From Archaeoglobus sp. JdFR-24 (GTDB lineage: Archaea > Halobacteriota > Archaeoglobi > Archaeoglobales > Archaeoglobaceae), in NCBI GenBank assembly GCA_002011215.1, contig MTML01000040.1, forward strand, positions 1 through 64,000: a stretch of DNA of 64,000 bases, given 5' to 3'. The notes beneath the pieces are model-generated. The model made no database searches. It was not told the origin of the DNA and saw only the letters and a program-made list of their open reading frames with translations. Each line of letters begins with the position of its first letter. Position 1 is the stretch's first letter. A program made the translations under genes and the position numbers. Of this stretch, positions 1 to 8,895 are shown in pieces.

Positions 1-100
1 ACGTGCCACAGTCTTTACACCTGTAGAGGTGTGTCTTTTCCTTGATTAATTCATGTTCCGTTTCATTCTGACATATATCACAGTAAAAATACTGCTGCAT
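1..100 (-). CDS. Zinc-ribbon protein, N-terminal part only
   Basis: An open frame begins at the ATG at 100-98, behind a good ribosome site (aggagatgat), and runs off the window edge after 33 codons. The readable part has two CxxC pairs (CDIC near residue 8 and CKDC near residue 29), the pattern of a zinc ribbon. The family cannot be fixed from so little; archaeal zinc-ribbon RNA- or DNA-binding proteins are the usual owners of such an N-terminus. It lies downstream of pcc1 on the same strand and may belong to that operon. Confidence 0.55.
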   Translation of the reverse strand, partial: MQQYFYCDICQNETEHELIKEKTHLYRCKDCGT

Positions 101-265
101 TTGATCATCTCCTTTTTAAGTCAACTATTAATGGTCAATCTTCAAATCTCATTTAGCTTTGTTTTCTCAATCTTCCCTCTCAGCCTCACTAGTTTTTAAT
201 ATTTGTCTCTCATCAACTTTACGAATAACTTCTTTCACTTCGGTATTATCAGAAATTTCTGGTAT

Positions 266-481
266 TTATTGTGGTGCCGTCTCTTCAAGAGCTTTAAGAA
301 CCGAAATAGCTGCCTTAAGGTTGAGAAAGTAATCATCGAACCCGTTTATCATTGCACCTATTTTTGTGGTCTCGATCCTCATAACCAGATATTCTTTCTC
401 AGCTTTCGACTCTGTCCAGCTCAGGTCATCAGGTTTCAAAGCTGAGGATATTATGGTCGCATCCTCTCCCACTCTTACCAT
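266..481 (-). CDS. pcc1: KEOPS complex subunit Pcc1
   Basis: A 71-residue protein of the CTAG/Pcc1 family, the dimerising subunit of KEOPS, which makes the universal t6A37 modification of tRNAs. The family signature is visible as SALKPDD near the N-terminus, LVMRIETTKIGAMING in the middle, and a C-terminal helix. I chose the ATG at 481 because it overlaps the stop of the RecJ gene (TGATG), an arrangement typical of translational coupling; an ATG 24 bases earlier also exists. A RecJ-pcc1 neighbourhood is known in other Euryarchaeota. After the TAA the same frame stays open for 32 more codons (see findings). Confidence 0.85.
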   Translation of the reverse strand: MVRVGEDATIISSALKPDDLSWTESKAEKEYLVMRIETTKIGAMINGFDDYFLNLKAAISVLKALEETAPQ

Positions 482-1788
482 CACTTCCCCAGCGCCATAC
501 AGCATAATCTATCTACCTCTTTTATAAACAACTCAACTTTTTCAGGCGGGATGTTTGCCCCGGCTGCCACTCTGTGACCTCCACCCCTCCCATCAGCAGA
601 CTTAGCGGCTTTTCGCATGATCTCTCCAAGATCAACCCTTTCGGATAGTTGCATTGTAGTTCTCGATGAGACTTTGGCCACATCTTTCTTTATGTTCACC
701 GCGATGAAGGGTCTGTCACTGAAGATGTATCTTGAGAGGACAGTTGCAACAGGTCCTGTTGTAGGAGCGTCGTTCATGATCAAGTATCTTATGCAATCAC
801 CATTTTTGACCTGCTCTTTCCTGGTTTTAATTTGTTCAAGTAGCTCTGTCTGGAATTTTTTCCAGATTGCATAACCTTTTTCAAGGTATTTCTCATCTCT
901 CAGGCAGATTGCAAGCCCGATGCTGAATGCTGACACCCTTCCACATGAATTAACTACATCTGCCATCATCAAAGCATTCTTTATCAGCTCCTTTTTCAAC
1001 CAGTATCTTTTTCCAATAAAATCGTTGATAACGCTTTCATGTGCTCCTATATCGAGAAGTCTCAACACGATCCCATCTGAAAGTCTTCTGAGCTCATCTT
1101 CAACAAGCTCATCGACTTCTTTTTCCCCATCGAGTCCGATTCTGTCAAGAAAATTATCCAGTTCCTCGTCTTTACCATAGAAATCGAGATAAGGTTCTAC
1201 TGAAATTTTCAAGACATCTCTGAGTTTTCCTGAATATATCAGGAGACCCTTCTTTTCCTCAATATATCCGGCTGCAATACCCTCTTTCAGTATTTCTGCA
1301 TTGCCTCCTTTCATCTTCTGCTTATCACCTATTATGCCAATAAGCGCAATTCCACAAAGGTCTGTGTTTTTCCCCATCTGACTGGCAACAACATATGCTG
1401 TGCCGCTTGCAGATAACTCAAAGGAGCCATCAAGTCCGGCAAGATGTGGGTTTACATGCACGAAATCTTTTTCAGGTTTAATTTTACCTGTCGGAAAGTG
1501 GTGGTCGATGACAATTACATCGGATTCGATATTTGAAATGATATCTGGATGTCCACTTCCCATGTCCAGGAATATTGTGAGTTCATCCCTTTCGTACTTG
1601 AGATCATTGTTATTGAGCCCGTTCAAAAAACTCAGATGAAATTTTTTTCCAGTTCTGAGCAGTGCAGAAGCAATTATGCTACCTGCTGATATACCATCTA
1701 CATCGTAGTGGGTGAAAATGCGAATATATTCGTGTTTTTTTATAATTTCGGTGGCCTTTCGTGCTTCAGTTTTGAGAATGTCAAGCAT
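481..1788 (-). CDS. RecJ-like DHH-family nuclease (GAN type)
   Basis: A 435-residue DHH/DHHA1 phosphoesterase related to bacterial RecJ. The catalytic motifs are readable: THYDVDGISAGS near residue 27, DMGSGH near residue 75, the DHH motif VIDHHFPTG near residue 95, and the C-terminal glycine-rich DHHA1 motif GRGGGHRVAAGA. In archaea such proteins act as single-strand exonucleases, and the member next to pcc1 is often the GINS-associated nuclease GAN; which paralogue this is cannot be settled here. No ribosome site precedes the ATG, while a T/A-rich box lies about 25 bases upstream, so a leaderless transcript is likely. Its stop overlaps the pcc1 start. Confidence 0.85.
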   Translation of the reverse strand: MLDILKTEARKATEIIKKHEYIRIFTHYDVDGISAGSIIASALLRTGKKFHLSFLNGLNNNDLKYERDELTIFLDMGSGHPDIISNIESDVIVIDHHFPTGKIKPEKDFVHVNPHLAGLDGSFELSASGTAYVVASQMGKNTDLCGIALIGIIGDKQKMKGGNAEILKEGIAAGYIEEKKGLLIYSGKLRDVLKISVEPYLDFYGKDEELDNFLDRIGLDGEKEVDELVEDELRRLSDGIVLRLLDIGAHESVINDFIGKRYWLKKELIKNALMMADVVNSCGRVSAFSIGLAICLRDEKYLEKGYAIWKKFQTELLEQIKTRKEQVKNGDCIRYLIMNDAPTTGPVATVLSRYIFSDRPFIAVNIKKDVAKVSSRTTMQLSERVDLGEIMRKAAKSADGRGGGHRVAAGANIPPEKVELFIKEVDRLCCMALGK

Positions 1789-1881
1789 GTGGAGTGAAAT
1801 GCAGTCAGATAAAAAAGTTTAACTCTTCTCCTTGCATTCAAAACTGGAGTGAAAAAATTTAAAATTAATTTCTGATCATTT

Positions 1882-3045
1882 TCAAAATCTCATTCCGAGA
1901 ATGTTTCTTGCGACAATCAATTTTTCGATCTCTTTTGTTCCTTCATAGATTTCTGTGATCTTGGCATCCCTGTAGAACTCGTTAATTGGGTATTCATCGA
2001 TGTATCCATATCCTCCATGGAACTGCAATGCCCAGTCACAGGTCTCAACTGCAACCTCACCGGCATACCATTTTGCCATTGATGACAGCATCGGGTCAGG
2101 CTTTCCTTTTTCGAGCTGTACAGCTCCTGCCCTATAGGTGAGGGTTCTTGCGGCCTCAATTTTGGTTGCAAGTTCAGCCAGTTTGAACTGGATGAACTGG
2201 AATGACGCAATCGACACTCCAAATGCCTTTCTCTGCTTTACATAATCTACTGCAAGCTTCAACGCACCCCTTGCAATTCCCACTGCCTGAGCTGCAACCC
2301 ATACTCTCGTACGATCAAAGAACTCCATCATGTAATAAAAACCAGCACCCTCTTTTCCAACGAGATTATTCTTCGGAACCCTTACGTTGTTGAGTGAGAT
2401 CTCCGCAGTGTCACTTGCTCTGATTCCAAGTTTTCCTGTTATCTTTGTTGCCTTGAAACCTGGTCTGTCAGTCTCGACTATAAAATAGGACATCCCCTTA
2501 TGTCTTTCGTTCCATTCTGTCTCTTTTGTTCTCGCAGTCACAAGAATAAAATCGGCAACCGTACCGTTTGTAATGAACTGCTTTGTGCCGTTAATAACCC
2601 ATTCGTCTCCATCAAGAACAGCTCTCGTCTTAATGCTTGCAGCATCACTACCTGCATCTGGCTCGGTGTTTGCCATTCCCATTATTGCATCTCCGGAACA
2701 TATTTTTGGAATCCAGTACTCCCTCTGTTCTTTGCTGCCGTAATTGAGAAGTATTTCGATTCCGAATATCGGGGTGAGGCAGGCGAGAGCAAGACCTGGA
2801 TTTACCGCGGAAAACTCTTCCATCACTATCATCTGCTCAATTGGTCCATAACCCCCGCCACCGTACTCTTCGGGAATTGCTACCGCATGAAATCCAAGCT
2901 CTGCGCACTTTTTGACAAGATCCTTCGGATATTTTTCCTCCTTATCGCATTGCATCGCAAGCTCAGGTGTAAACTCCTTTTCTGCAAATTCTCTTGCAGC
3001 CCTTCTAATATCCTCCTGTTCTTCTGTAAAAGTAAAATCTACCAT
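1882..3045 (-). CDS. Acyl-CoA dehydrogenase
   Basis: A 387-residue FAD enzyme for the first step of acyl-CoA beta-oxidation (trans-2 double bond, electrons to Etf). The three domains of the family are present: helical N-terminus (FTFTEEQEDIRRAAREF), central beta domain with the family signature MANTEPDAGSDAAS, and C-terminal helical domain with FDRTRVWVAAQAVGIARGAL and QFHGGYGYIDEYP. The catalytic glutamate is in EIYEGTKEIEKL near the end. The start has the ribosome site ggtgat. It is divergent from the thiolase operon and probably supplies electrons to the EtfBA pair nearby. Substrate chain length cannot be read from sequence. Confidence 0.93.
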   Translation of the reverse strand: MVDFTFTEEQEDIRRAAREFAEKEFTPELAMQCDKEEKYPKDLVKKCAELGFHAVAIPEEYGGGGYGPIEQMIVMEEFSAVNPGLALACLTPIFGIEILLNYGSKEQREYWIPKICSGDAIMGMANTEPDAGSDAASIKTRAVLDGDEWVINGTKQFITNGTVADFILVTARTKETEWNERHKGMSYFIVETDRPGFKATKITGKLGIRASDTAEISLNNVRVPKNNLVGKEGAGFYYMMEFFDRTRVWVAAQAVGIARGALKLAVDYVKQRKAFGVSIASFQFIQFKLAELATKIEAARTLTYRAGAVQLEKGKPDPMLSSMAKWYAGEVAVETCDWALQFHGGYGYIDEYPINEFYRDAKITEIYEGTKEIEKLIVARNILGMRF

Positions 3046-3067
3046 TTATATCACCACTGAAACTCTT

Positions 3068-3079
3068 TTCGATATCGAA
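3068..3079. promoter_or_regulatory. 12-base perfect palindrome upstream of the acyl-CoA dehydrogenase
   Basis: TTCGATATCGAA is a perfect palindrome lying between the acyl-CoA dehydrogenase start and a TATA-like box on the minus strand (about 3081-3089). A protein bound there would block transcription initiation, so it is a candidate operator. The regulator is unknown and no second exact copy was noticed in the window. Confidence 0.35.
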
Positions 3080-3240
3080 GTATAAAATTCTTTTGGAGAA
3101 AATAATTAATCTCTGGAATGTGTTATCGAAAAGAAAAGCTTATATACTTCCAACTCACATTTTATTAAAAATAATGACGGAATTTTCAGGTTTATAATAT
3201 TTTCTGTTTTTTAAAAGAGAATCCGGGGCATTTCAATCGA

Positions 3241-3255
3241 GAAAGACTTATATAA
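3241..3255 (+). promoter_or_regulatory. Archaeal promoter of the thiolase operon
   Basis: A purine-rich BRE-like stretch (gaaagac) is followed by the TATA box ttatataa at 3248-3255. The box centre is about 26 bases from the thiolase ATG at 3278, and no ribosome site lies between, so transcription probably starts at or next to the ATG (leaderless mRNA). A second TATA-like sequence (ttatatac) lies near 3139. Confidence 0.6.
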
Positions 3256-3277
3256 CGAATAATGTAGATATTAGCCT

Positions 3278-4462
3278 ATGTCAGAAAATGTGGCTATTAT
3301 TGGAATAGGGCATTCTAAATTTGGAACAAGAAAGGATGTCAATATGCCAGAACTTGCTTGGGAGGCGATAAAACCAGCGCTGGATTCTGCTAATATTGAA
3401 CAAAAAGACATTGATTTCTTTGTTGTTGGGAATGCGGGAATCTGGAGCAGTGAGGCAGCACTTCCAGCTTTGATGGCTGAGTATGCAGATCTTGCTCCTA
3501 AGGGTTCGATGAGAGTTGAAGCTGCCTGTGCAACAGGTAATGCAGCTATCAGAGTAGGTTACACTGCGATAAAAAGTGGAGAGGCAGATGTTGTTCTTGT
3601 CCTTGGTGTTGAGAAGATGCAGGAGTCACCCAATCCAAACGTGATTGAGCTTATTGGGAGATTTGGAAGTTATTTCTGGGAATTTGAGAACTTTGGATTG
3701 ACATTTCCGGGATACTATGCCTTACACGGTACCGCATACATGATGAAGTACGGTGCAACTGAGGAAGATTTTGCGAAAGTTGCGGTTAAAAACCACTTCT
3801 ATGGATCCAAAAACCCCTATGCCCAGTTCCAGAAAGAACTGTCTATTGAAAAAGCTCTTAACAGCCCTTACATTGCATGGCCCTTTAAGCTATTTGATTG
3901 CTCACCAATAACTGATGGAAGTGCAGCCGTTATTTTAGCAAGTGAAGAGGTTGCCAAGGATGTTGAGGAAAAAATATGGATTCTCAGTCAGGGAGTTGGA
4001 ACAGGTACCGCAAACCTGAGCAGAAGAGAAGATTTCACATCTCTTGAATCTGCAAGATATGCAGCAGAACAGGCCTACAAGAAGGCTGGGGTTGATATTG
4101 ATGAACCCTATAAATATCTTGATGGAGCAAATGTCCATGACTGCTTTACTGCTCCTGAAATAATTGCCTACGAAGATCTGAGATTTGCTAAAAGAGGTGA
4201 AGGTGTGCAGCTCATCAGAGATGAGCAAACCTACATCGGGGGAAGAATTCCTGTAAACATAGACGGTGGTCTAAAGGCGAAGGGTCACCCGATTGGAGCT
4301 ACTGGAGTGAGCCAGGCAGTTGAGGCGTTCAAACAGCTTCTTGGAAAGGCTGAACCGGGAAGACAGGCGGACATAGAGAATGGCAGATGGCTGGCCCACA
4401 ATGTTGGTGGTACCGGACATTATACTTATGTGACCATATATGGTCTTGAAAAAAGGCTGTGA
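3278..4462 (+). CDS. Thiolase family protein (acetyl-CoA acyltransferase, archaeal type)
   Basis: A 394-residue thiolase fold protein. The nucleophilic cysteine sits in VEAACATGNAAIR (about residue 87), the catalytic histidine in KAKGHPIGATG, and the C-terminal loop reads NVGGTGHY instead of the bacterial CxG motif, as in SCP2-type and archaeal thiolases. It is the first gene of an operon with a DUF35 protein (11 bases downstream) and a hydroxyacyl-CoA dehydrogenase/hydratase fusion. Archaeal thiolases commonly work as a complex with a DUF35 partner. Likely role: acetoacetyl-CoA or 3-ketoacyl-CoA thiolysis in beta-oxidation; the biosynthetic direction cannot be excluded. Confidence 0.9.
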   Translation: MSENVAIIGIGHSKFGTRKDVNMPELAWEAIKPALDSANIEQKDIDFFVVGNAGIWSSEAALPALMAEYADLAPKGSMRVEAACATGNAAIRVGYTAIKSGEADVVLVLGVEKMQESPNPNVIELIGRFGSYFWEFENFGLTFPGYYALHGTAYMMKYGATEEDFAKVAVKNHFYGSKNPYAQFQKELSIEKALNSPYIAWPFKLFDCSPITDGSAAVILASEEVAKDVEEKIWILSQGVGTGTANLSRREDFTSLESARYAAEQAYKKAGVDIDEPYKYLDGANVHDCFTAPEIIAYEDLRFAKRGEGVQLIRDEQTYIGGRIPVNIDGGLKAKGHPIGATGVSQAVEAFKQLLGKAEPGRQADIENGRWLAHNVGGTGHYTYVTIYGLEKRL

Positions 4463-4472
4463 GGTGAATAAA

Positions 4473-4970
4473 ATGAAAGAATTTGTAGAAAAGCAGATTC
4501 AGGAGTTCGGTTTTCCAATCATCCCAGATGAGAAGACAGGTGAACTCCAGTGGGTGGATCTGAGGGAGTTGAGGCTTAGATATCTCATATCTGTTGAGAA
4601 CATCAAACCCTTCTTCGAAGCTCTTAAGGAAGGGAAATTCGTTACTACAAAATGCAAAAAATGTGGAAGGTTGTTCTTCCCACCCCAGAAGGACTGTCCA
4701 TCATGCAGAATAAGTGATATGGACTGGGTTGAAATCTCGAGAGAAGGTGTTCTGGAAACATTGACAGTTTTATTCGTGAAACCGCCATCATTCAACCACT
4801 ACGACCCATATACAGTTGCGATTGCAAAGCTTGACGATGGCCCGAGAGTAACAGCATGGCTGAAAGGAGATCCAAGGCAGGTAAGACCAGGAATGAAAGT
4901 GAGGCTCGAGATCAGTCGAAGAGATAAAGAAAACTATTTGATGTATGAGTTAGTCCCTATACAGGAGTGA
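4473..4970 (+). CDS. DUF35 zinc-ribbon/OB-fold acyl-CoA-binding partner of thiolase
   Basis: A 165-residue protein with a rubredoxin-like zinc ribbon (CKKCGRLFFPPQKDCPSC, about residues 59-76) followed by an OB-fold half, the DUF35 architecture. In archaea these proteins bind acyl-CoA and bridge thiolase to partner enzymes. The ATG at 4473 is preceded by gaggtgaa and starts just after the thiolase stop; an ATG inside the thiolase gene at 4440 has no such site. Its stop overlaps the region of the next gene's start, so the three genes are tightly coupled. Confidence 0.85.
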   Translation: MKEFVEKQIQEFGFPIIPDEKTGELQWVDLRELRLRYLISVENIKPFFEALKEGKFVTTKCKKCGRLFFPPQKDCPSCRISDMDWVEISREGVLETLTVLFVKPPSFNHYDPYTVAIAKLDDGPRVTAWLKGDPRQVRPGMKVRLEISRRDKENYLMYELVPIQE

Positions 4971-4975
4971 TGGAT

Positions 4976-6946
4976 ATGAGGAAATTAGCAGTTCTTGGTG
5001 CGGGTGCGATGGGTCATGGCATTGCATTTGTGAGTGCCATGGCAGGATATGATGTATGGGTAAGAGACATTGATCAGAAGTTTCTTGATAAGGCACTGGC
5101 CAACATCAAAGCCCGGCTCGAGAAAGCAGTTGCAAAGGGGAAGATGAACGAAAATAAAGCTAAGGAAATCCTTGAGAAACTCCACTTCACTCTGGATATG
5201 AAAGAGGCAGTTGAGGGGGCAGATCTTGTTATTGAGGCGGTACCCGAAATACTTGACCTGAAGAAAAAGGTCTTTGAGGAAGTTCAGCAGTATGCAAGCC
5301 CAGAATGCATATTTGCAACAAACACATCCGGTTTGAGCATAACTGAAATCGCAAACGTTACTGACAGACCCGAAAAATTCATGGGGTTGCACTTCTTCAA
5401 CCCGGTTCCCGTGATGCAGCTCGTTGAGGTTATTAAGGGAGAAAAGACAGCAGATAGCACGATTGAATTTGGTGTGAAATTTGTCAAGAGTATTGGCAAA
5501 ACTCCAGTTGTGGTAAGGAAGGATGTTGAAGGATTCATTGTTAACAGATGTCTTGTGCCATATCTTGCTCTTGCCATCGATGATGTTGGAAAGAATGTGG
5601 CGACAAAGGAAGAAATCGATGCAACAATGAAATTCAAATATGCCTTCCCCATGGGACCGATTGAGCTTGGTGACTTCGTGGGGCTTGACATTCTGTATTA
5701 TGGTGGAGAACAATGGTCCCTTGTTCCCAACGCTCAAATTCTCAAAGAGAAAATTGAAAATAAAGAACTCGGGATGAAGACAGGAAAGGGATTTTACGAC
5801 TGGTCAAAGGGCAGACCAGAGATTCCAAAGGAGCTTGCTGGCAAATACGATGCACTCAGGTTGATAGCACCCATGGTGAACATCGCATCAGGGCTTATTG
5901 AAATGGGTGTGGCAAGCGCTGAAGAAATCGATCTCGCGATGAAACTGGGAACCAACATGCCAAAGGGCCCGTGTGAACTCGGTGATGAAATAGGTCTTGA
6001 TGTTATTGTCAACAAGCTTGAAGAACTTTACAAGGAAAAGGGACTCGATGTTCTGAAACCAACCAGCCTGATCAGAAAAATGGTCGCTGAAGGAAAGCTC
6101 GGGAAGAAAAGTGGAGAAGGCTTTTACAGCTACAAGGCAGGAGAGGTTACTTTTAAGAACATTTTAATTGAAAAAGATAAAGAAAATAAAATTGCGAAAA
6201 TAGTGCTGAACAGGCCACATAGGCTGAATGCCCTTTCATTTGAACTCCTTGATGAACTTGAAGTTGCCCTCAAGCAGCTTGCTAAAGACAGTGAAGTTAG
6301 AGTTGTTATCATAACTGGTGCTGGAGACAAGTCTTTCTCAGCAGGGTTTGACTTGCAGGAAGCTCTTGCAGACCCAAGCACACTAAGACCCGCAAACGCG
6401 GCGATGGTGGCAGCAAGAGGCCAGGAAGTCTTTACAGTTATTGAAAAACTTCCAAAGCCAGTTATAGCAGCTATCAACGGATATGCTTTTGGAGGAGGAT
6501 GTGAACTCTCGCTTGCGTGTGATTTCAGAATAATGTCCAAAGCTGGTAAGATCGGATTGACAGAAATAGCTATCGGACTCATTCCAGGGTGGGGTGGCAC
6601 TCAGAGGATGGCAAAACTCATTGGACTGGCAAGGGCAAAGGAACTGATTCTGCTTGCAAAGAGAATCACAGCAGAAGAGGCCGAAAAATACGGGCTTGTC
6701 AATAAAGCAGTCGACCCTGATAAATTCTGGGATGAGGTAATGGAGCTTGCAAAAGCACTTGCTGAATTGCCACCGATAGCTCTCAGAGTTGCGAAGTATG
6801 CGATAAATTATGGTTATGAGCTCCCTGTTGAGGCCGGACAGGCAATCGAGGCAGCATACTTTGGAATTGCCACGTCTACGGAAGATGTCATGGAAGGTGT
6901 TAGAGCATTCTTTGAAAGAAGAAAGCCGGAGTTCAAAGGCAGATAG
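4976..6946 (+). CDS. 3-hydroxyacyl-CoA dehydrogenase / enoyl-CoA hydratase fusion
   Basis: A 656-residue bifunctional beta-oxidation enzyme with the dehydrogenase half first, the reverse of bacterial FadB. Residues 1-180 hold the NAD fold (VLGAGAMGHG) with the catalytic histidine in GLHFFNPVPVMQLVE; two C-terminal dehydrogenase repeats follow (PMGPIELGD and PKGPCELGD). From about residue 395 comes a crotonase domain with oxyanion-hole motif AGFDLQEAL, and both catalytic glutamates in GGGCELSLACD and GLTEIAIGLIPGWGGTQR, so both halves look active. The ribosome site aggag at 4963 fits the ATG at 4976 better than ATG 4970 or GTG 4967. Similar fusions work in crotonyl-CoA/acetoacetyl-CoA interconversion in other archaea. 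Confidence 0.93.
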   Translation: MRKLAVLGAGAMGHGIAFVSAMAGYDVWVRDIDQKFLDKALANIKARLEKAVAKGKMNENKAKEILEKLHFTLDMKEAVEGADLVIEAVPEILDLKKKVFEEVQQYASPECIFATNTSGLSITEIANVTDRPEKFMGLHFFNPVPVMQLVEVIKGEKTADSTIEFGVKFVKSIGKTPVVVRKDVEGFIVNRCLVPYLALAIDDVGKNVATKEEIDATMKFKYAFPMGPIELGDFVGLDILYYGGEQWSLVPNAQILKEKIENKELGMKTGKGFYDWSKGRPEIPKELAGKYDALRLIAPMVNIASGLIEMGVASAEEIDLAMKLGTNMPKGPCELGDEIGLDVIVNKLEELYKEKGLDVLKPTSLIRKMVAEGKLGKKSGEGFYSYKAGEVTFKNILIEKDKENKIAKIVLNRPHRLNALSFELLDELEVALKQLAKDSEVRVVIITGAGDKSFSAGFDLQEALADPSTLRPANAAMVAARGQEVFTVIEKLPKPVIAAINGYAFGGGCELSLACDFRIMSKAGKIGLTEIAIGLIPGWGGTQRMAKLIGLARAKELILLAKRITAEEAEKYGLVNKAVDPDKFWDEVMELAKALAELPPIALRVAKYAINYGYELPVEAGQAIEAAYFGIATSTEDVMEGVRAFFERRKPEFKGR

Positions 6947-6963
6947 AGTAGATTTTATTCAAA

Positions 6964-6997
6964 TTTTTTAATTATTTTTATAAATATAATTAAAAAA
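6964..6997. terminator. AT-only inverted repeat between the hcd-ech and etf genes
   Basis: A 12-base perfect inverted repeat (ttttttaattat, then ataattaaaaaa) with a 10-base loop follows the fusion gene stop by 17 bases. T-rich tracts commonly end transcription in archaea, so this may terminate the thiolase operon. An AT-only stem is weak evidence by itself. Confidence 0.4.
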
Positions 6998-7006
6998 GCT
7001 AAATGA

Positions 7007-7014
7007 TTTAAATA
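7007..7014 (+). promoter_or_regulatory. Probable TATA box of etfBA
   Basis: The sequence tttaaata lies about 30 bases before the etfB ribosome site, implying that EtfBA has its own promoter apart from the thiolase operon. Confidence 0.4.
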
Positions 7015-7044
7015 AGTTCTGATAACGACACTGGAGGTGATAGT

Positions 7045-7788
7045 GTGAATATTATAGTTTTAGCAAAACATGCCCCTGATCCAGAATCAGAGATACATGT
7101 TGGGGCAGATGGCAAGAGTGTGGAACAGCGTGGACTTGTTTTTGATATTAATGACTGGGACAGATATGCAATCGAAGAAGCGATAAAAATCAAGGAAGAT
7201 AAAGGTGGAGAAGTTGTTGTCGTTGGTGTTGGCAGTAGCTGTGATGATACGCTGAGAAAATGTCTCGCTATGGGCGCTGACAGAGCAATAAAAATTCCCT
7301 TTGATGCGAGTATGGATGCTTTTCAAACGGCTGAAGTTATTAAAGAGGCGATCAAAGATGAAAAATTCGACCTCATAATGGCAGGATACCAGTCACAGGA
7401 TCTGAACAATGCCCTGGTAGGATCGTTGCTGGCGGGAATGCTTGATGTATCCTATGCCACAGCTGTAACAGAGCTTCAAATAGAGGATGGGAAAATCAGA
7501 GTCAAGAGGGAGCTTGAAGGGGGATATAATGAGGAAGTAATTCTGCCTTTGCCCTGTCTCGTTACGGTGCAGAGTGGTATTAACGAGCCGAGATATGTGT
7601 CTATAATGGGCATAAAAAGGGCTAAGACAAAGGAGATGAAGGAAGTCCCTCTCACACCTACAACTTCTACACTTGAGATTGAGAAAATGTACTTGCCGCC
7701 GGTTAAGAAGGCTGAAATGATCGAAGGAACGCCTGATGAGGTTGCCAAGAAGTTAATTGGTATTCTCAAGGACAGGGGGTTGATATAA
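7045..7788 (+). CDS. etfB: Electron transfer flavoprotein beta subunit
   Basis: A 247-residue EtfB. It starts at GTG 7045 behind a strong ribosome site (ggaggtga). Visible are the N-terminal KHAPDPES, the AMP/FAD-binding loop region AGYQSQDLNNALVGS, and the recognition-loop region VKRELEGGYNEEV. EtfAB takes electrons from acyl-CoA dehydrogenases such as the one at 1882-3045. Its stop overlaps the etfA start by one base. No EtfD-type quinone oxidoreductase is adjacent, so the next acceptor is unknown; whether this Etf bifurcates electrons cannot be decided from motifs alone. Confidence 0.93.
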   Translation: MNIIVLAKHAPDPESEIHVGADGKSVEQRGLVFDINDWDRYAIEEAIKIKEDKGGEVVVVGVGSSCDDTLRKCLAMGADRAIKIPFDASMDAFQTAEVIKEAIKDEKFDLIMAGYQSQDLNNALVGSLLAGMLDVSYATAVTELQIEDGKIRVKRELEGGYNEEVILPLPCLVTVQSGINEPRYVSIMGIKRAKTKEMKEVPLTPTTSTLEIEKMYLPPVKKAEMIEGTPDEVAKKLIGILKDRGLI

Positions 7789-8744
7789 TGAGGATTTTCG
7801 TGGTTGCTGAACACAAAATGGGTGAACTTAATCCAATAACAATCGAATTGCTAAATCTTGCGAACTCAATAAAGGGGGATGGAACCAGTGAGGCAGTGGT
7901 TCTGGGTAAGGATGTTAAAGCCTTTGCAGATGAACTTGCAAAGTATGCGAATAAAGTATGGGTTGTACAGGACGACTCACTTGAAAACTACAATCCAGAA
8001 CTCTATGCAGATGTTCTGCTTCAAATCTTTGAATCAAACAAGCCGGATGTTGTGCTCATGGGCAACACCTCTTGCGGTCTCGAACTCGCTCCATATCTTG
8101 CAGTTAAACTTAACGCCCCCATAGGGACAGATATCGTAGGAGTTGACGTTTCTGATGGATTGAAAGTTTCAAAGTACATTTTCCAGGGCAAACTGATGGT
8201 TGACATGAAACTGAAGCAGGCTGATACATATGTCCTCACAATAAGACAGGGTATATTCAAAGATGGACCTGAGGTAGGTGGATCTGTTGAAGAGATCTCT
8301 GTTAAACCATCGAAGGCGCCGTTGAGAACCTTCGTGAAGTACATTGAACCAGAGGTTGGAGAGGTGGATATCACACAGGCCGACATTCTTGTGACTGTTG
8401 GAAGAGGAATCGAAGATGCATCAAACATCGAAATGGCTGAAGAGCTCGCAGAACTTCTCGGCGGTGTTGTTGCAGGAAGCAGACCTGTAATTGACAATGG
8501 ATGGTTACCCAAAGACAGACAGATTGGTATTTCAGGTAAAACTGTAAAACCAAAACTCTATCTCGGGCTTGCGGTAAGTGGAGCGTTCCAGCATGTTATG
8601 GGTATGAAGGACAGCGAACTCATCGTTGCAATAAACAAGGATCCAGAAGCTCCCATATTCGGTATAGCACATTACGGTATTGTTGGGGACATCTTTGAAA
8701 TAGTTCCGGAGCTTATGGATAAGCTCAGCGAACTTAAAGGTTAA
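7788..8744 (+). CDS. etfA: Electron transfer flavoprotein alpha subunit
   Basis: A 318-residue EtfA. The conserved C-terminal FAD domain is clear: VGRGIEDASNIEMAEELAEL, GSRPVIDNGWLPKDRQIG, then SGKTVKPKLYLGLAVSGAFQ and INKDPEAPIFGIAHYGIVGD. The ATG overlaps the etfB stop (TAATG), so the two subunits are translationally coupled. Together they link acyl-CoA oxidation to the respiratory chain. Confidence 0.94.
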   Translation: MRIFVVAEHKMGELNPITIELLNLANSIKGDGTSEAVVLGKDVKAFADELAKYANKVWVVQDDSLENYNPELYADVLLQIFESNKPDVVLMGNTSCGLELAPYLAVKLNAPIGTDIVGVDVSDGLKVSKYIFQGKLMVDMKLKQADTYVLTIRQGIFKDGPEVGGSVEEISVKPSKAPLRTFVKYIEPEVGEVDITQADILVTVGRGIEDASNIEMAEELAELLGGVVAGSRPVIDNGWLPKDRQIGISGKTVKPKLYLGLAVSGAFQHVMGMKDSELIVAINKDPEAPIFGIAHYGIVGDIFEIVPELMDKLSELKG

Positions 8745-8895
8745 TCTGAACAATAGTGGAGTAGAATTTTAATTTATTTTTATTCATTATTTATCTCGTG
8801 TTGTTATAGTTCATTAAATTTCTAATTCAAAAATGACTCTCTTGTGAACTTCCATATGCTATATCTAACACACTCTACCAGATATTTTTTAAATC

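Noticed and set aside
2500..3060. 186-codon frame opposite the acyl-CoA dehydrogenase
   Set aside because: Shadow of a well-supported gene; its translation has no family-like pattern.
5284..5691. Long antisense frames within the hydroxyacyl-CoA dehydrogenase fusion
   Set aside because: They reflect codon bias of the sense gene; the sense frame has intact catalytic motifs throughout.
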